Shown: positions 32,301 through 44,129, counted from the first letter of the stretch. The stretch is DNA of 64,000 nt from Macrotis lagotis (GCF_037893015.1 NC_133660.1:161442937-161506936); one strand, 5' to 3'. Notes: generated from the letters alone by a model not told the origin. Numbers and translations: made by a program.

Positions 32301-35300
32301 TCAGGATTAGAAATTTAATGAAAGAAGCCCCTACATCATACTCATTGCTTATTATGCACAGAGATGTTATTTATGCCGTAAGAGATCCTTATGGAAACCG
32401 TCCCCTGTGTATTGGACGTCTTATTCCTGTATCCGATATAAATGGAAAAGGTAAGATTCTGTGGAATGAAGATAAATTATCTGAAATTGAAAAAGAAATC
32501 CAGAGTAGTTACCTTGAAGTTCTAGAAGGTAAAGCATGTCACTTCAAGGGATGGGTTTGATAATAGATTATAGTTGGGTGACCTCCTGTTAATAATCTTG
32601 TTGATTTGTTCCTTTTATTTACTCATTTATCATTTCAGACTAGGAAATGCAAAACTAAACCTTCAGTTGATATATAGCATTTTTCCAGTTCTGAAGTATC
32701 TCTTGATTGTTTTCAAAATTATGTTGATTATATTTCAAAATCTCAAATTATTTTCAAATGTTGATTGCTTTTAGCAAATCATAATATTAGAGTCCCAAAC
32801 CAAAAAAAGATCCTATGTAAACTTCAATGTATGGGAATGAAATTTCTGTACCTTGTGTGGTTTGTCCATCAATTAAGCCTCAGTTTTTAAATTGTAATTT
32901 TGTTTTAATTGAATAGATTAATTTTTTTAACTTTTTATAGGAAGAAATAACTCTGAAACTGAAGGATGGGTGGTATCATCTGAATCCTGCAGTTTTTTAT
33001 CTATTGGTGCATTGTAAGTCCTTCATAATATATTAAGTGTTAATATCCTTAGTGATAGTTGAATTGCTAATGAGAACGTTAGGTATCATAGAATTATACC
33101 TGAAAGGACTTAAAGGTTGTATAATTCAACCCCACTCCCTGCTCTGCCCCTCCCACACACACTTTACAGATAAAGAAACTATTACCCAGGGAGTTAGTAA
33201 TTTGCTCAGGACCATAGAAGTAGTAAGAAAGAGGCAGTTTTGAACTCATTTTCTGAGTCCAAATCCAGTACAATCTTATTTTCTCTTATGTGATTTTAAA
33301 AAATGTTTACAGGGATATTTGTAGGAAAATATTCATTGTGGGTAAAACATTACTAATTTCCATTAGTAGGTTCTTTATAAAAATAGACTTTCAAATTTTT
33401 AAGAAATGCTTCACTAATAAGAATAAGTGCAAATGATTATTTGAAATAATCTTACTTTTGGAGGCCCATTTTATGGGCCTTCATATTATGAAGACAGAGG
33501 AAAATGAAGGTCTTTAGTCTTCACATTGCCAATGTTTTCTTTTGATTTAATTAATCAAAAAACATTTATTAAGCATATAAGATAGGTCAGGGATTTACGA
33601 ATGCAAAGATCCCTATTCTTATTGACTTTATATTTTAATGGGGTGGAACATATTAATAGAAAATAAATACAATATGTTTTTACTTTCAAAGTAGTTAAAT
33701 ACAAATTAATATACATACATTAATACTTTGGTACTACTCATGCTCCTATCCTACTGTAGATATATTTGTTAAAAATTTCCAGAGTAGTGAATATTGCTTT
33801 TTAGGACTTTAATTTTGAAAAAAAATTTTACTTATATTGTTTTCCTCCCCCCAAGGTATTATCGTGAAGTTTTGCCTGGAGAAATTGTGAAAATATCCAG
33901 ACATAATGTTCAGACTCTTGATGTTGTATCAAGGTCTGGAGGAGATCCAGTGGCCTTCTGTATCTTTGAATATGTTTATTTTGCAAGACCGGATAGTATA
34001 TTTGAAGGCAAGAAACACTGCTTTCATTATTAATTTAGTTTACATAGATATATTATTAGAAGTCTCCTTACCCTTCTAAGAAGAAATTGTTTAAACGTCA
34101 AGCTAAGTTTCATTAGCTTGCCGGTTTCTTTCATTCTTGTTTTTGAGTCTATTTTGTTACTGCCAGGAGGTGGCTAGCATTCTTTACCTGCCTTCTGTAA
34201 TTGCTGTTGATCATAGCCAAGAAGAATTTTTAAGTCTTATAAAGTTGTTTTCTTTAATCTCTTTGGGGTTTAGGCCTAGTAGGGGTATTGCTGGGTCAGA
34301 AGGCAATTGATTTCCAGAATGGCTACAGCTTTTTAGAATTCAAAAGTCACTTTGAGCCTCTGTTCTTTTCCTTGGGAAGTCCTGCACCTCACTATGGAGC
34401 TTGATTTTTCATAAAAGGACCAAAGCTCTATTGTTTGAAATGTATAAGTTAAAATGATCATGATTTATATTTTTGATCTTTCCCTTTTATTCAATTTTTA
34501 GATTTGCTTTTATTGGAAAGGGTTGTGGTCCTATGTTTAAGTTTTATACCAAAACATTTTTTGTTTTTAACTTTTGGTTTTCATAACACATTATAAAGAA
34601 TAATATCTAATATCAATAATAGATTACACAAAGTATTAATGGTCAAAATAATTTCCTTTTGATTATACCAGGTCAGATGGTATACACAGTTAGACATCGT
34701 TGTGGTCAGCAGCTGGCAATTGAAGCCCCTGTGGATGCGGACTTGGTTAGCACTGTACCTGAATCAGCCACACCAGCAGCACTGGGTTATGCCGGAAAGG
34801 TATTTTTTTCTTAGGTTTTTTTTTTTATCCAATTGATAATTTTAATGGCAGTTACATTATAAAAAAAACCCTAGTGATGTCTTATTTTAGGGATAGTTGA
34901 GGAAGAAAATGTTTGCAAGGGTAGAACCAAACGTTCGTTTATTACCTTCTTTGGAGGTGCTGAAATGGTTTTCAGTACAGTTTTCCAAGCTTACTGTAAA
35001 TTGTTACATTATAAAGAAATACTGTCTTTATATAAATGTTTCAAATGCTATATTCTCAAGTCCAGTAAGTTTTTCTCTTCCTTTACCTAACATTACATTT
35101 AGGTGTTAATTTAATATTAGTGTGGCAGGAGTATTCCAATGGGGTGTCTTGAAGTTCTCTTCTTGACCTTGTTGTATTGAATATTTTAATCAATGAATAT
35201 GGATAAAAGTATAGGTGCTATTATGTTCACTCAACTTGCAGGATGCATAAGTCTGGGAGTGATAGGTATGCCAGACAGAGAAAGGATTCAACAGGATTTT

Positions 35301-38300
35301 GACAGGTTAAAATTTTATCCTGAATATCATTAGAAGGATTTTTCCACAGCAGATAAATGGAAAATCGACACTTGGATACAAAAATCTACTCCATAAATAC
35401 AAGATTGAAAGGAATTGTGAAAGGAAAATATTTGGTGGTTTTCATGTTAGTGGTATGCTATGGCACCCTGAAAAGCTAATATGTTTTTTTAGCTGCATAG
35501 CAGGAAATATAGTGTTAGGATGTTAAGTTGATGTTAAGTTTTGGTAACTGTCGTTGAAAAGGATATTAATCAGCTGATGAGTGTCCACAGGTGAACAAAT
35601 CAGTATGATGAGTAACAGGGTTAAGTCCAGGCCTTATCAGAAACAAGTGGAGAAACTGGGAAGAGAAGATTCAGGGGGCAGTATCTGAAGGAATGTTGTG
35701 TTGAAGAGAGATTATATTTGTTGAATTTGGTTGCAGAGTTGGGTAATGGAAGAGAGAAGATAACAAACATTTATCAGGAGCATACTGGCTGCCTGGCCCT
35801 ATGCTGAGTGCTTTATACACTTTCATCTCATTTCATCCTCACCATAGTCCTGAGAAGTAGATGTTCTTCTTATTTCCATTTCACAATTGAAAAAACTGAG
35901 GGAGACAGAAGAAATGATTGACCAAGGGTCACCCAGCTATTATCTGAAGTTGTTTTTGAACTTGGGCCCAGAATTCTTACCTTCTAGACCAACTAGCTAT
36001 CTGCCTAAATAACAGAAATCTGGGTTATGAGTGCAAACTAAGAGGAGGCTGACTTAGCCATATCTTTAGGAAAACTCAAAGTAAACTTGTCAAATTTTTA
36101 CTCATCTTATTAAAAAAGCCATCATAGTAATTAATAAAATTATTTTTTCACATGAATAATCTTCAGTTAACCTTTCCTTCCCATTATCCAATTTAAAGGG
36201 GTGTGCCAAAACTTCATAATATTCCCTAAACAACAAAAATAATTTTTGTATGCTATTAACATGTTTTCCTATTTTTATATTAGTTATGTTAGCATGTAGA
36301 TCATTTTAATATTACATGTGTATTTTAGTCCATTATAACTTTTCTTTTTTTACAGTGTGGTCTTCCATATGTAGAAGTACTTTGTAAAAATCGATATGTA
36401 GGAAGAACCTTCATTCAGCCAAATATGAGATTAAGACAGCTAGGTGTGGCAAAAAAATTTGGAGTCCTTTCTGATAATTTTAAAGGCAAACGAATTGTTC
36501 TAATAGATGATTCCATTGTAAGAGGAAATACCATTTCACCCATAATTAAATTGCTTAAAGAATCTGGAGCAAAAGAGGTAAGAAAAGTTTTGTTTTGTTG
36601 ACAAGATATATAAAGAAGTTGATAGTAATATAAAAAAATTTGAATTATTTAATTTTTGAAAGAGATCGCTTGAAGTTTTGGTAAAAAACAATAGTTTATG
36701 AAGAACAAGGATACTGTCAAGATCAGGACAGGTAGCCAGAAGAAAAGTACATTGAAGAGGAACTGTGATGTATGGGGAAGGTTCTGTCTGCTAAAGCCCC
36801 CTAGAAAGAAAGATTCATTTGTCCTTGATAGGACATCAAATGATAACAAAAATCTTGAGAATTTCTTTTTATTAAAAATGACTGTTTTGGGGGGCGGCTA
36901 GGTGGCTCAGTGGATAGAGCACCACCCCTGGAGTCAGGAGTACCTGAGTTCAAATGTGGCCTCAGACACTTAATAATTACCTAGCTGTGTGGCCTTGGGC
37001 AAGCCACTTAACTCCATTGCCTTGCTACCCCCCCCCCCCCAAAAAGTTTTCTATGAAGACAGAGGAAAATGAAGATCAGAAATTGTTACAACTAAGGATT
37101 AAGTTTCTTTCCCCTAAGGTTTTTAAAACAAGAAAAATTTGAAGGCTCTGTGTTGTTTTCTCTATAGATTTTAAACAGCTATTCTTAAAAGTTTGGGACA
37201 GTAATTTATTATGAGTTCGTTACTTTATCTCAATAATCAGAATTTTATTTTCTCAAAATACTTCCCTTTCAAGGTTCACATTCGAGTAGCTTCACCACCA
37301 ATAAGATTCCCATGCTACATGGGAATAAATATTCCTACAAAAGAAGAGCTTATTGCCAACAGACCTGAATTTGATGATCTTGCAAAATACATAGGTGGGT
37401 GATTATTTAAAATTTTATTTTTAATTGCCATTATAATGTTTTATATTTAAAAACTTTTTTCATAGATCTTTGATTTCTTAAAAATCTTACAAATATAAAA
37501 ATTGCAAATATTAAACTCACTCATATATATTTGGTAACACTGAAATTCAGTTTCTAAGGTTACATCACTATCATATTGAAGCAGGAACTTTTAAGTTTCT
37601 TTTTTAGTTATAATACTGTAATTCATAAACCATATAAGATATAATATACCCATTTTTTTCCTGAAGAACATTGTTGATCATTTGTCTAAAATAATTTAAA
37701 TTATTTTTATAAATATTTCTGGAGATGTTATTGATTTCACAATGTAATAGACAAAACCAGAATTTTGATCATATTACTCAAATGATGATCTCAAGTATTT
37801 AATGGTCTTTTTGTAGAAGCTATATCATTGGGTGAAAATATTTTAATAAATACTGATACTGATTCATTGTGGTACCTTTCAGCATGATATATTTAGTTTC
37901 ACTTTTAATCAAGTTGATTTTTGCTGTTGCCTTGTTAGATTTAGTTGAAGCGTAATAGGTTTTACTTTAGTTTTTTTATTTTAACTGTTTGAATTTTATG
38001 TTTCCAGTGTGTTTCTTGCCACTAACTGTTGGATTCTATTTTGTTCTCTCCTGCTTATTCATTTTTTTTTCCTTTTATCCTGTCCTTTGCTCCTCACTTT
38101 AGAAACAAGTTGCTACCCATCTGCTTTTTGCACAGAAGATTGTGAGATAGGACTATGTTCAGCACAGATACTCTATTTATCCTAAGTGTAGTCTTCTGCT
38201 CCACTACCCTTCTCTTCCCCTCACCTCGACTCAGTTTTAGGTTTTAAGCTTCTCTTCATTCTTCAGACATAATTTGTTTTGCTTATGACTAATTCTTCTT

Positions 38301-40768
38301 TGAATCTATCCTCCTCCTTTTTTTTCCTGATTCCCTTCTATTTCCCTGTTAATTTCCACCTATTTCTGTACCAAATTTTGTATGGTATCCTCCTTTGAAA
38401 AGTTCAGATTAAAGTAAAATTCAAATGTTGCTTTCTCTTCCTCACCTGAGCTTCTTCATTTGGTCTCTGTTGTGCTCTAGTGAATTTTCAGAATATAATG
38501 AAATACTGTAGAAAGATAATGTCATATATCAGATAAACTGCTAGGCTTAGAGACAGAGAATCAAAACCTGTTCTGATACTGTTCACTGTGGACAAGTTCA
38601 CATGGACAAGTTTCTTCAATAGGACCTGTGGTGCCTGTGGTGGAAGGGGTGCATCTGTTGCAGTGGTTCTTGTATCTTTGAAAATGGTCATCCTTGGCAT
38701 GCGCCCCCCCCCCCCCCCCCCCTTGAGAGCGCCTTGAGATCAGGGACTTATTTTGACATTTTTTTGTGTCCTCAGGGCTTAGCACAGTTCCTGGCAGGTA
38801 ATCCAATAATGTTTAGTGATTGATTATCAATTATGTTAACATGGACTTCAATATTTCCTCAGAGTTGATCATAATTTGGCTGATAATGATTTTAGGGAAG
38901 AATATACAGAGATTGTATCTATATAGATCTATATCTACCTAGAAAAGATCATTTTTTTGACCTTACTTTTCATATGTTTTTGGAATGTACACAAGGAGAT
39001 CTTTATTTGCTGTGTGTCTTTACACACTCTATACAGAATTTCAAGCATTTGTAAATAAGCCAGATTACTTAGAAATTGTCCTAATTGAACTTCTTCAATA
39101 TAGAGTGAGCTTTGAGTTTTTTAAAAGATATTCTAGTTAATTAAAATGTTACTAAATTAAAATTATAATATTGTGTCTGGCTTTTAAAATTAAACTTAGT
39201 GAGCTATATTCAGGTGAGGACTGCAGTAGCTTAAAATATGGTCTGTACTATGCCTATGTATAATAATCTCCCATTATTTATAATCTTCACATCTGCCTCT
39301 TTTTCTTAATCTGTCCTGCATTCAGTTTTACTCTGGTTGACCCCTTTCATAGCCATTTAGTTTATAGTTGTGAAGATGTTGCATTCTTTTATTTAAAAAT
39401 TTTTTTTTTTTAATTTAAGGCAGTGGAGTTAAATGACTTGGCCAAGGTCACATAGCTAGGCAATTATTAAGTGTCTAAGGCCGGATTTGAACTCATTTCC
39501 TCCTGATTCCAGTGCTGGTACTCTACTGCACTACCTAGCTGCCCCTGCAGTCTTTTAAATAATTACTTATGGGCAGCCTGCATATGATTACATAATTTTT
39601 GCTAACTCAGCTACTTGAATACATGTTATCACCCATTCTCATTATATCAGAAAAAGTATTGTTATCAGCTTTGAGTATTTTTATGATTACATTATTATAT
39701 TATAAACTAATTTAATATATTACACTTTACATTAAAAACTTTCATTGTTTTTACTGGAATATGTTCATTTTTCTAGCAGTCCAATCTTGCTGTTTTAATG
39801 TGAAACATGTTCCTCAAATGATTGAGCATTTTAATATTTTAAATACATTATAATACATTGTTAGTCAGCTTTGATAGCATTTCCATATATCTGTATAGTT
39901 GAACACTACCACAGAATCATAGCTATTGATGCCAATTTGACTTGAGTTAGACTTCTATATTTCCAGTGTTTTGATTTATTTTTGTCTAATCTGGTCAGAT
40001 CACTGTCTTATCAAATGATGGGGTTTGGGGTCCATTGCAGGATGTCTGTCATGTACACTAAATAACAACTATTCCATCTTCACAAAACTTTGGTATTGAC
40101 TCCAGGTTCAGAGGTAGTCTGTTCAATATACTCTATTGTAATTTCAAAAAATTTCTCTAATTGACAGACTACAGTACATTTCCCTTAACCCCAGGATGGT
40201 GCAGTCTCTCTTCTCCTACTGACTAGTTTCCCTAGAGACATAAAGACCTCTTAATGAATTTCTAATTTATCTAATTAATCAAATTTGATTTAATTTGACA
40301 CTTTGATTAAATCAAAATATCTAATGTAAAGCGCAAGTACATTTTGCCTAGTTATGGACACTTGAGATGTTAATCTGTTCTATGAGGATACAGAAAAGGA
40401 AAGGTGTTATTTGGACTTGATTTCTACCAAATAGTAGAGGCATCTGGGCCTCTTCTAAGTGTAAAAGAAGCCTTTTCTTTAATTTATGGGCACATAAGAA
40501 CTAATTGGTTGGTTTTTTACCCTGCTTTGTGATTTTTAGAAGATCAGTAACCTTTTTTTCTTTTTTCCCAGGGGCTAATAGTGTTGTATATCTGTCTGTG
40601 GAAGGTTTAATATCATCTGTTCAAGAAGGGATGAAAATGAAGAGACAGAAAATACAGAAGCAAGAAAATATAATTCACGAAAATGGAAATGGTCTCAAAT
40701 ACTATGAGAAACAAGGACATTGTACAGCATGTCTCACTGGAGACTATCCTGTAGAGTTGGAATGGTGA
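28229..40768 (+). CDS. PPAT: PPAT, amidophosphoribosyltransferase (exons 2-11)
   Basis: PPAT catalyses the first committed step of de novo purine synthesis, making 5-phosphoribosylamine from PRPP and glutamine in the cytosol. Ten exons translate to a protein co-linear with human PPAT from GQESAGIV to the C-terminal VELEW. Visible are glutaminase-domain motifs ([17 protein letters not shown]), the phosphoribosyltransferase PRPP signature (VLIDD-like [13 protein letters not shown] in exon 9) and the four cysteines expected to hold the 4Fe-4S cluster: VAFCIFEY in exon 7, FPCYMG in exon 10 and HCTAC in exon 11. The catalytic N-terminal cysteine is in exon 1, outside the window. All junctions keep frame; intron 7 has a GC donor. 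The partner PAICS would lie to the left, head-to-head with exon 1. Confidence 0.97.
28752..28891 (-). repeat. CORE-type SINE, antisense, older copy
   Basis: Diverged copy with a small deletion in 'cacactaggcaataattaac'; the head 'ccacccagctgccc' is present. Confidence 0.8.
29319..29490 (-). repeat. CORE-type SINE, antisense
   Basis: CTGTAATTT at 29310-29318 and 29491-29499 flanks it. Its long T tail is broken by C. It ends about 330 bp before PPAT exon 3. Confidence 0.82.
29821..30027 (+). CDS. PPAT: PPAT exon 3
   Basis: Acceptor TTTTATAAG before 29821, donor AAAAAG|GTGAGA after 30027. It encodes GMGLVNHVF through LHLRKK-like HLRKK, including [11 protein letters not shown] and AHNGEL of the glutamine amidotransferase (Ntn) domain. 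In-frame read-through past the donor is intronic. Confidence 0.96.
30054..30121 (+). repeat. Local direct duplication, copy 1
   Basis: From 'actcagggtgtgaattttt' to 'tctctgct', matched at 30814-30883 with a handful of differences. No repeat family is recognised. Confidence 0.8.
30814..30883 (+). repeat. Local direct duplication, copy 2
   Basis: Near-copy of 30054-30121, about 760 bp downstream in the same intron and orientation. Confidence 0.8.
32031..32143 (+). CDS. PPAT: PPAT exon 4
   Basis: Acceptor TTTTAAAATAG before 32031. It encodes [20 protein letters not shown] and on to PDWVA, closely matching human PPAT. It ends with AG of a split Arg codon; donor AG|GTATTT. Too short to stand out as an open frame, it was found by homology and frame. 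Confidence 0.94.
32305..32450 (+). CDS. PPAT: PPAT exon 5
   Basis: Acceptor TTTCATTTCAG before 32305; the first G completes Arg. It encodes [33 protein letters not shown] and PVSDINGK. Donor AAAAG|GTAAGA at 32450 is strong and leaves one base. Confidence 0.96.
32941..33013 (+). CDS. PPAT: PPAT exon 6
   Basis: Acceptor CTTTTTATAG before 32941. It encodes [19 protein letters not shown] and SIGA, ending with two bases of a split codon before a consensus GTAAGT donor. The segment NGKGRNN differs from the human NDKEKKT but has the same length. Confidence 0.94.
33085..33285 (+). repeat. MIR-like SINE
   Basis: 'catagaattatacctgaaaggac', 'tttacagataaagaaact' and 'gttttgaactcattttctgag' follow the MIR order. 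It lies in PPAT intron 6. Confidence 0.6.
33856..34007 (+). CDS. PPAT: PPAT exon 7 (followed by a GC donor)
   Basis: Acceptor CCCCCCAAG before 33856. It encodes [19 protein letters not shown] through [10 protein letters not shown] to ARPDSIFE, including one cluster cysteine. The only donor that keeps frame with exon 8 is AAG|GCAAGA at 34007, a GC-AG intron. The first codon, split TT|G, reads Leu where human has Arg (GALYY against GARYY). Confidence 0.95.
34672..34799 (+). CDS. PPAT: PPAT exon 8
   Basis: Acceptor GATTATACCAG before 34672; GT completes a Gly codon with exon 7. It encodes [20 protein letters not shown] and on to GYAGK at the start of the phosphoribosyltransferase domain. Donor AAAG|GTATTT. 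Confidence 0.95.
35220..35745 (+). mobile_element. CR1-like LINE remnant
   Basis: Low similarity to the elements at 9480 and 60085, with pieces such as 'gatgagtgtccacaggtg' and 'gttgaagagagattatatttg'. Assignment is weak. Confidence 0.3.
35760..36005 (+). repeat. MIR-like SINE
   Basis: 'ctatgctgagtgctttataca', 'cacaattgaaaaaactgagg' and 'cttctagaccaactagctatctgcct' follow the MIR order. Confidence 0.55.
36356..36577 (+). CDS. PPAT: PPAT exon 9 (PRPP-binding loop)
   Basis: Acceptor TTCTTTTTTTACAG before 36356, donor GAG|GTAAGA after 36577; both phase 0. It encodes [20 protein letters not shown], the conserved [15 protein letters not shown], and [13 protein letters not shown], the type I phosphoribosyltransferase PRPP signature. 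Confidence 0.96.
36888..37044 (+). repeat. CORE-type SINE, sense
   Basis: Head 'ggggcggctaggtggctcag', core, and 'ccattgccttgctac' before a C run and A tail. It lies in PPAT intron 9. Confidence 0.88.
37274..37394 (+). CDS. PPAT: PPAT exon 10
   Basis: Acceptor CCCTTTCAAG before 37274. It encodes [20 protein letters not shown], with a cluster cysteine, and then [20 protein letters not shown]. Donor ATAG|GTGGGT leaves one base. Confidence 0.95.
38704..38722. repeat. Poly-C tract, 19 bases
   Basis: Uninterrupted C run directly before an L2-like 3' end in PPAT intron 10. Confidence 0.9.
38723..38830 (+). mobile_element. L2-type LINE 3' end fragment
   Basis: 'ccttgagatcagggacttatt' and 'cagggcttagcacagttcctggca' match the typical L2 3' end. 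Confidence 0.55.
39400..39545 (-). repeat. CORE-type SINE, antisense, older copy
   Basis: Diverged copy from 'aaggcagtggagttaaatgac' to 'ctacctagctgcccc'. A possible imperfect target duplication (TGCAxTCTTTTA) flanks it. Confidence 0.8.
40572..40768 (+). CDS. PPAT: PPAT exon 11 (terminal coding exon)
   Basis: Acceptor TTTTTTCCCAG before 40572; GG completes Gly. It encodes [19 protein letters not shown], a variable lysine-rich stretch, and [17 protein letters not shown] followed by TGA. CxxC supplies the last two cluster ligands. Intron 10, at about 3.2 kb, is the longest of those fully inside the gene. Confidence 0.96.
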
Positions 40769-42110
40769 ATGTGTCAAGGAGTGGTGGGTGGGAAAAGGGA
40801 GGTATATTTTATATGTGATATAAAATTGAACTTAAAGAATCAAAAGTTACATCTTATGGAGTGATTGTTACTAAAAGTAGTTTTTAAACTTCAAATCCTG
40901 TGACATGTTTTTGTTTGCCTTTCTAATTTTGTTACTTATTTGGTTTCTTTATAAGATGAGAAAACCAAAGTATTTTTATTTCCTGAATTTTCTAGATAAA
41001 AATATACTGAAGAATATTACCTAGGAATGTTAGGTATTACTTTTAGCTTTATTAAATAGTTCAATAAACTTTCAATAAACATTTAGGAAGTTAATGAGAT
41101 TATAAAATTTTATTTTGAACTATCAAACAGGAACACAGAGGACAAAATTCAAGTTTGTTCTATGAGGGAATTTCAGTTACCATACTAGACAAAAAATTCT
41201 CAGAATTTTAAACTTTTTATTTAAGGAGAATAATGACCTCATTTTATTTCAGAATGCTTTCATAATTGAACTTTATTCATAAATCAGTGGCAGGATGGGA
41301 GGGAAAATCTTATCTGCTATTATTAGTATATGTACTACATCCCAATCTCACTGTATTAAGAGGCAGGTAAGTTGAGTAAGTGTGTATAACTTTGGCATCG
41401 TTTAACAGATTAGAATGAAGGGTTCATGGGGAACTGTTGTACAGTAGAGACATGCTATATGGGAAATGTAGAACTACAGATTATAATTTGTTTATTTTCT
41501 TAATATCCTCAAATTTTTATACCACTAAAAATAATAGTTTATCCTAAGGGTTTATAACATGGAATACATAAAATTAAAAAAAAATTAATGACTGTGTTCA
41601 CTTATAATTGTTTTCTTTAGTAAACTTATGTATTTTATTTTCTTTTAAAAGTAATTTGAGAAATTGCTTGCCATGTCAGGGGAGGAAGGGAAAGAATTTG
41701 AAATTCATCATTTTAAAAAAAATTTTGTTTACATGTAATTAAGAAAAAATAAAATTTTTTTTAAACTAATTTGAGAAGGGTTCCATAGATTTAATTGGAA
41801 TGTTCATGAAATAATAAAATCTATGGACCTAGTGTATAAACTAGAAACCATTTTAGTTTATTGTGTTTTATTTTGCAATTCAGGCTTCTTTTGTGAAGCT
41901 AAATTATATTTACACTGTTTACTGTGTTCTAGCTGGTAGTGTCACAAAAATGCATGTTAAGAGCATGTCTCCTGGGCCCTATATGGGTAGAGAAACAGTG
42001 ATTGAAAACAATTTTGGTTTCATTTTGGCACTCCCAATTTATATGCAGTTTCTGAACTGGAAGTCTTAGGTGCTTCAACAGAAACCCCTGTGAAATAAAG
42101 TAAATTTATT
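40769..42110 (+). terminator. PPAT: PPAT 3' UTR with several candidate polyadenylation signals
   Basis: After the stop, AATAAA occurs twice close together at 41063 and 41074, again within an L1-type tail near 41747, and at 42094. The early pair is the simplest choice for a short transcript and 42094 for a long one. The true cleavage site cannot be decided from sequence alone. Confidence 0.45.
41640..41757 (+). mobile_element. L1 LINE extreme 3' end
   Basis: 'tcaggggaggaagggaaagaatttg' and 'tgtttacatgtaattaagaaaaaat' match the tail of the L1 at 24440-24900. It contributes an AATAAA to the PPAT 3' region. Confidence 0.55.
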
Positions 42111-42135
42111 TATTCCTTGCAGCAGGGCTGTTTTT

Positions 42136-42184
42136 TACTTTTTGATTTGATTTGTGCTATCTAGCCGCCCCTACTTTTTGATTT
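42136..42184 (-). repeat. 23-bp SINE stub between 13-bp direct repeats
   Basis: TACTTTTTGATTT occurs at 42136-42148 and 42172-42184. Between them only 23 bases remain, of which 'gtgctatctagccgcccc' is the antisense SINE head. Confidence 0.65.
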
Positions 42185-42237
42185 TAGACAATTGAATATG
42201 CAAACTGAGTGTGAACTTTTAAGAAATCATTATCCTA

Positions 42238-42402
42238 AGGGCAGCTAGGTGGTGCAGTGGATAGAGTACTGGCCCTTGAGTCAGGAGGACCTGAGTTCAA
42301 ATTCTACCTCAGACACTTAATGATTTACTTACCAAAGTTGAAACCTTGGGCAAGTCACTTAAGATCCCATTGCCTTGCAAAGAACTCCAAAACAAACAAA
42401 CA
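42238..42402 (+). repeat. CORE-type SINE, sense
   Basis: Head 'gggcagctaggtggtgcag', core with an insertion near 42325-42345, tail 'cccattgccttgcaaagaac' and an AAAC-rich end. Confidence 0.85.
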
Positions 42403-44129
42403 AAAGTTATTCTCATTGGCTAGTCCAGTAGTTAGTATGACAAATTCTCATTTTCAAGTGATCAATTATGATGTTTTCACAAGTGCAATAAGATGAATTT
42501 GAGTAGTGATACATTTTAAAGAAAATTTTTTTAACTTGAAGGATTATGGGAAAATTGACATTTTTTAACCATGTTAGGGTGATAATGGAGCCACCATTTT
42601 CTACTAGTTTTTTATATTTAAAAATATTTCTAGGCCTTTTGGAGGGGATGAGTCTCAAAAAATTAGCTTAAAAGATTTCAACTCCATTAGTCTTTGGAGC
42701 AACATAAAATAAACATTAAAATGCATAAAAATCATTTTGGTTTCTTAGTGTAACTGAATCTAACACTTTATTTTATGGTACTCAGTTTGTTTGAGAATTT
42801 ATGTTTTACTAGTGATTTATTATTGTCTGGTATGTGTTTTCACGTATCAGTAGACCAATATAACCTCCAGACAGCATGTAGCATTGTGCAATAAATAGGT
42901 CTTAGTTGTTCATCATCATTTATTCAGGTATCCATGGGTGAAAGTGACCCATAAGAAAGTTGGCAAATTAATTTTGTTATGGCTCATCCCTCATGCCTAG
43001 GAACATGGGTGACAAGCTAGAATGTAATCAGTGATCCTTTTCTGCAGTCTCAACATGATCTTCTTGATAGGGAATACAATTTGTTGTATCATGTCAAAAT
43101 GATTCTTTTTGCATCTAAGTAGTGGGGAGATAGGGACTTTTAAGTCAAATGTTTTTGTTACAAATCGTACATTTGACTTTTGCAAAATCTGAGACTCAAG
43201 GAAGTACAAAACCAAGATCTAATTTGACATTCATGTTGTCTGTGTTTTCATTTCATTGTTAAATGTTGGGGAGTAGTTTTTTTTTATCTTGGGGGGGAAC
43301 AGTAATAAGACAATTTTATTATCTTTATACTTTATTGATTAAATTTTTTTCCTGTCCTTTTATTTCATAATGATGAAATTTTGCTTAATTGCTTTATACA
43401 TAATGTAAATAGGTATTATAAACTAGGGGAAAAAAACCTGGAAGACATTTTTGCTAGAACTATACTAGTCTTTTTATTGTGATCTGTCTGAATGAAAGAT
43501 GATTATAAAATAATGAATTTTAAGGTGTCTTATAAGAGCAGTAATTTTTATAGTGTCCTAAGCAATATGGTAAAGGGATTTATTTATGCTCATTTTTCAA
43601 TTGATATAAATATATGGAAATGGTTTCTTCTTTAATAAGGGGGGAAGATAAGAAATATGCCCTATTTCTTAACTAACAGACATAAAAATGATTAGGGTTA
43701 GATATATACCAAACCAAAAATAAATAGTATAGAAAAAAATAATATATAAGTGCAATATAATATTATAGGAAGATAATGAAGCATCTTGGTAATTCAGTTT
43801 CATTAGGCTAAGATTCTATTAGCCAAAACAAGTGACACTGATATAACTATATTAAGACAATATTAATATTATTCTTCTATGCATAAATAGTTTTAGGAAA
43901 TTTCAAGCTATCACTGGGAAGAATGATAGTACATATATTTATTTATATTAGATATATGTGTGCTTCACATAAACCAAGAAATGTATGTACACTTAATATA
44001 TATTTTACATATTACACAGTTTTTTAAAGTTGAAGGATAATGGAATTTTGCCACTTCTAAATTGACAATCTAATTCTCTTTGATAGGGAATCTGATTTTT
44101 GTTTTGCTTAAAGTGATATGCAGTGGTGG

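Larger units (their letters stand above)
34800..36355 (+). other. PPAT: PPAT intron 8
   Basis: It contains a CR1-like LINE remnant (about 35220-35745) and a MIR-like SINE (35760-36005). The remainder is AT-rich with nothing recognised. Confidence 0.5.
37395..40571 (+). other. PPAT: PPAT intron 10
   Basis: About 37970-38470 is CT-rich DNA that resembles antisense L1 sequence (weak). 38720-38830 is an L2-like end preceded by a 19-base C run. A minus-strand SINE lies at 39400-39545. No coding sequence was seen. Confidence 0.5.
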
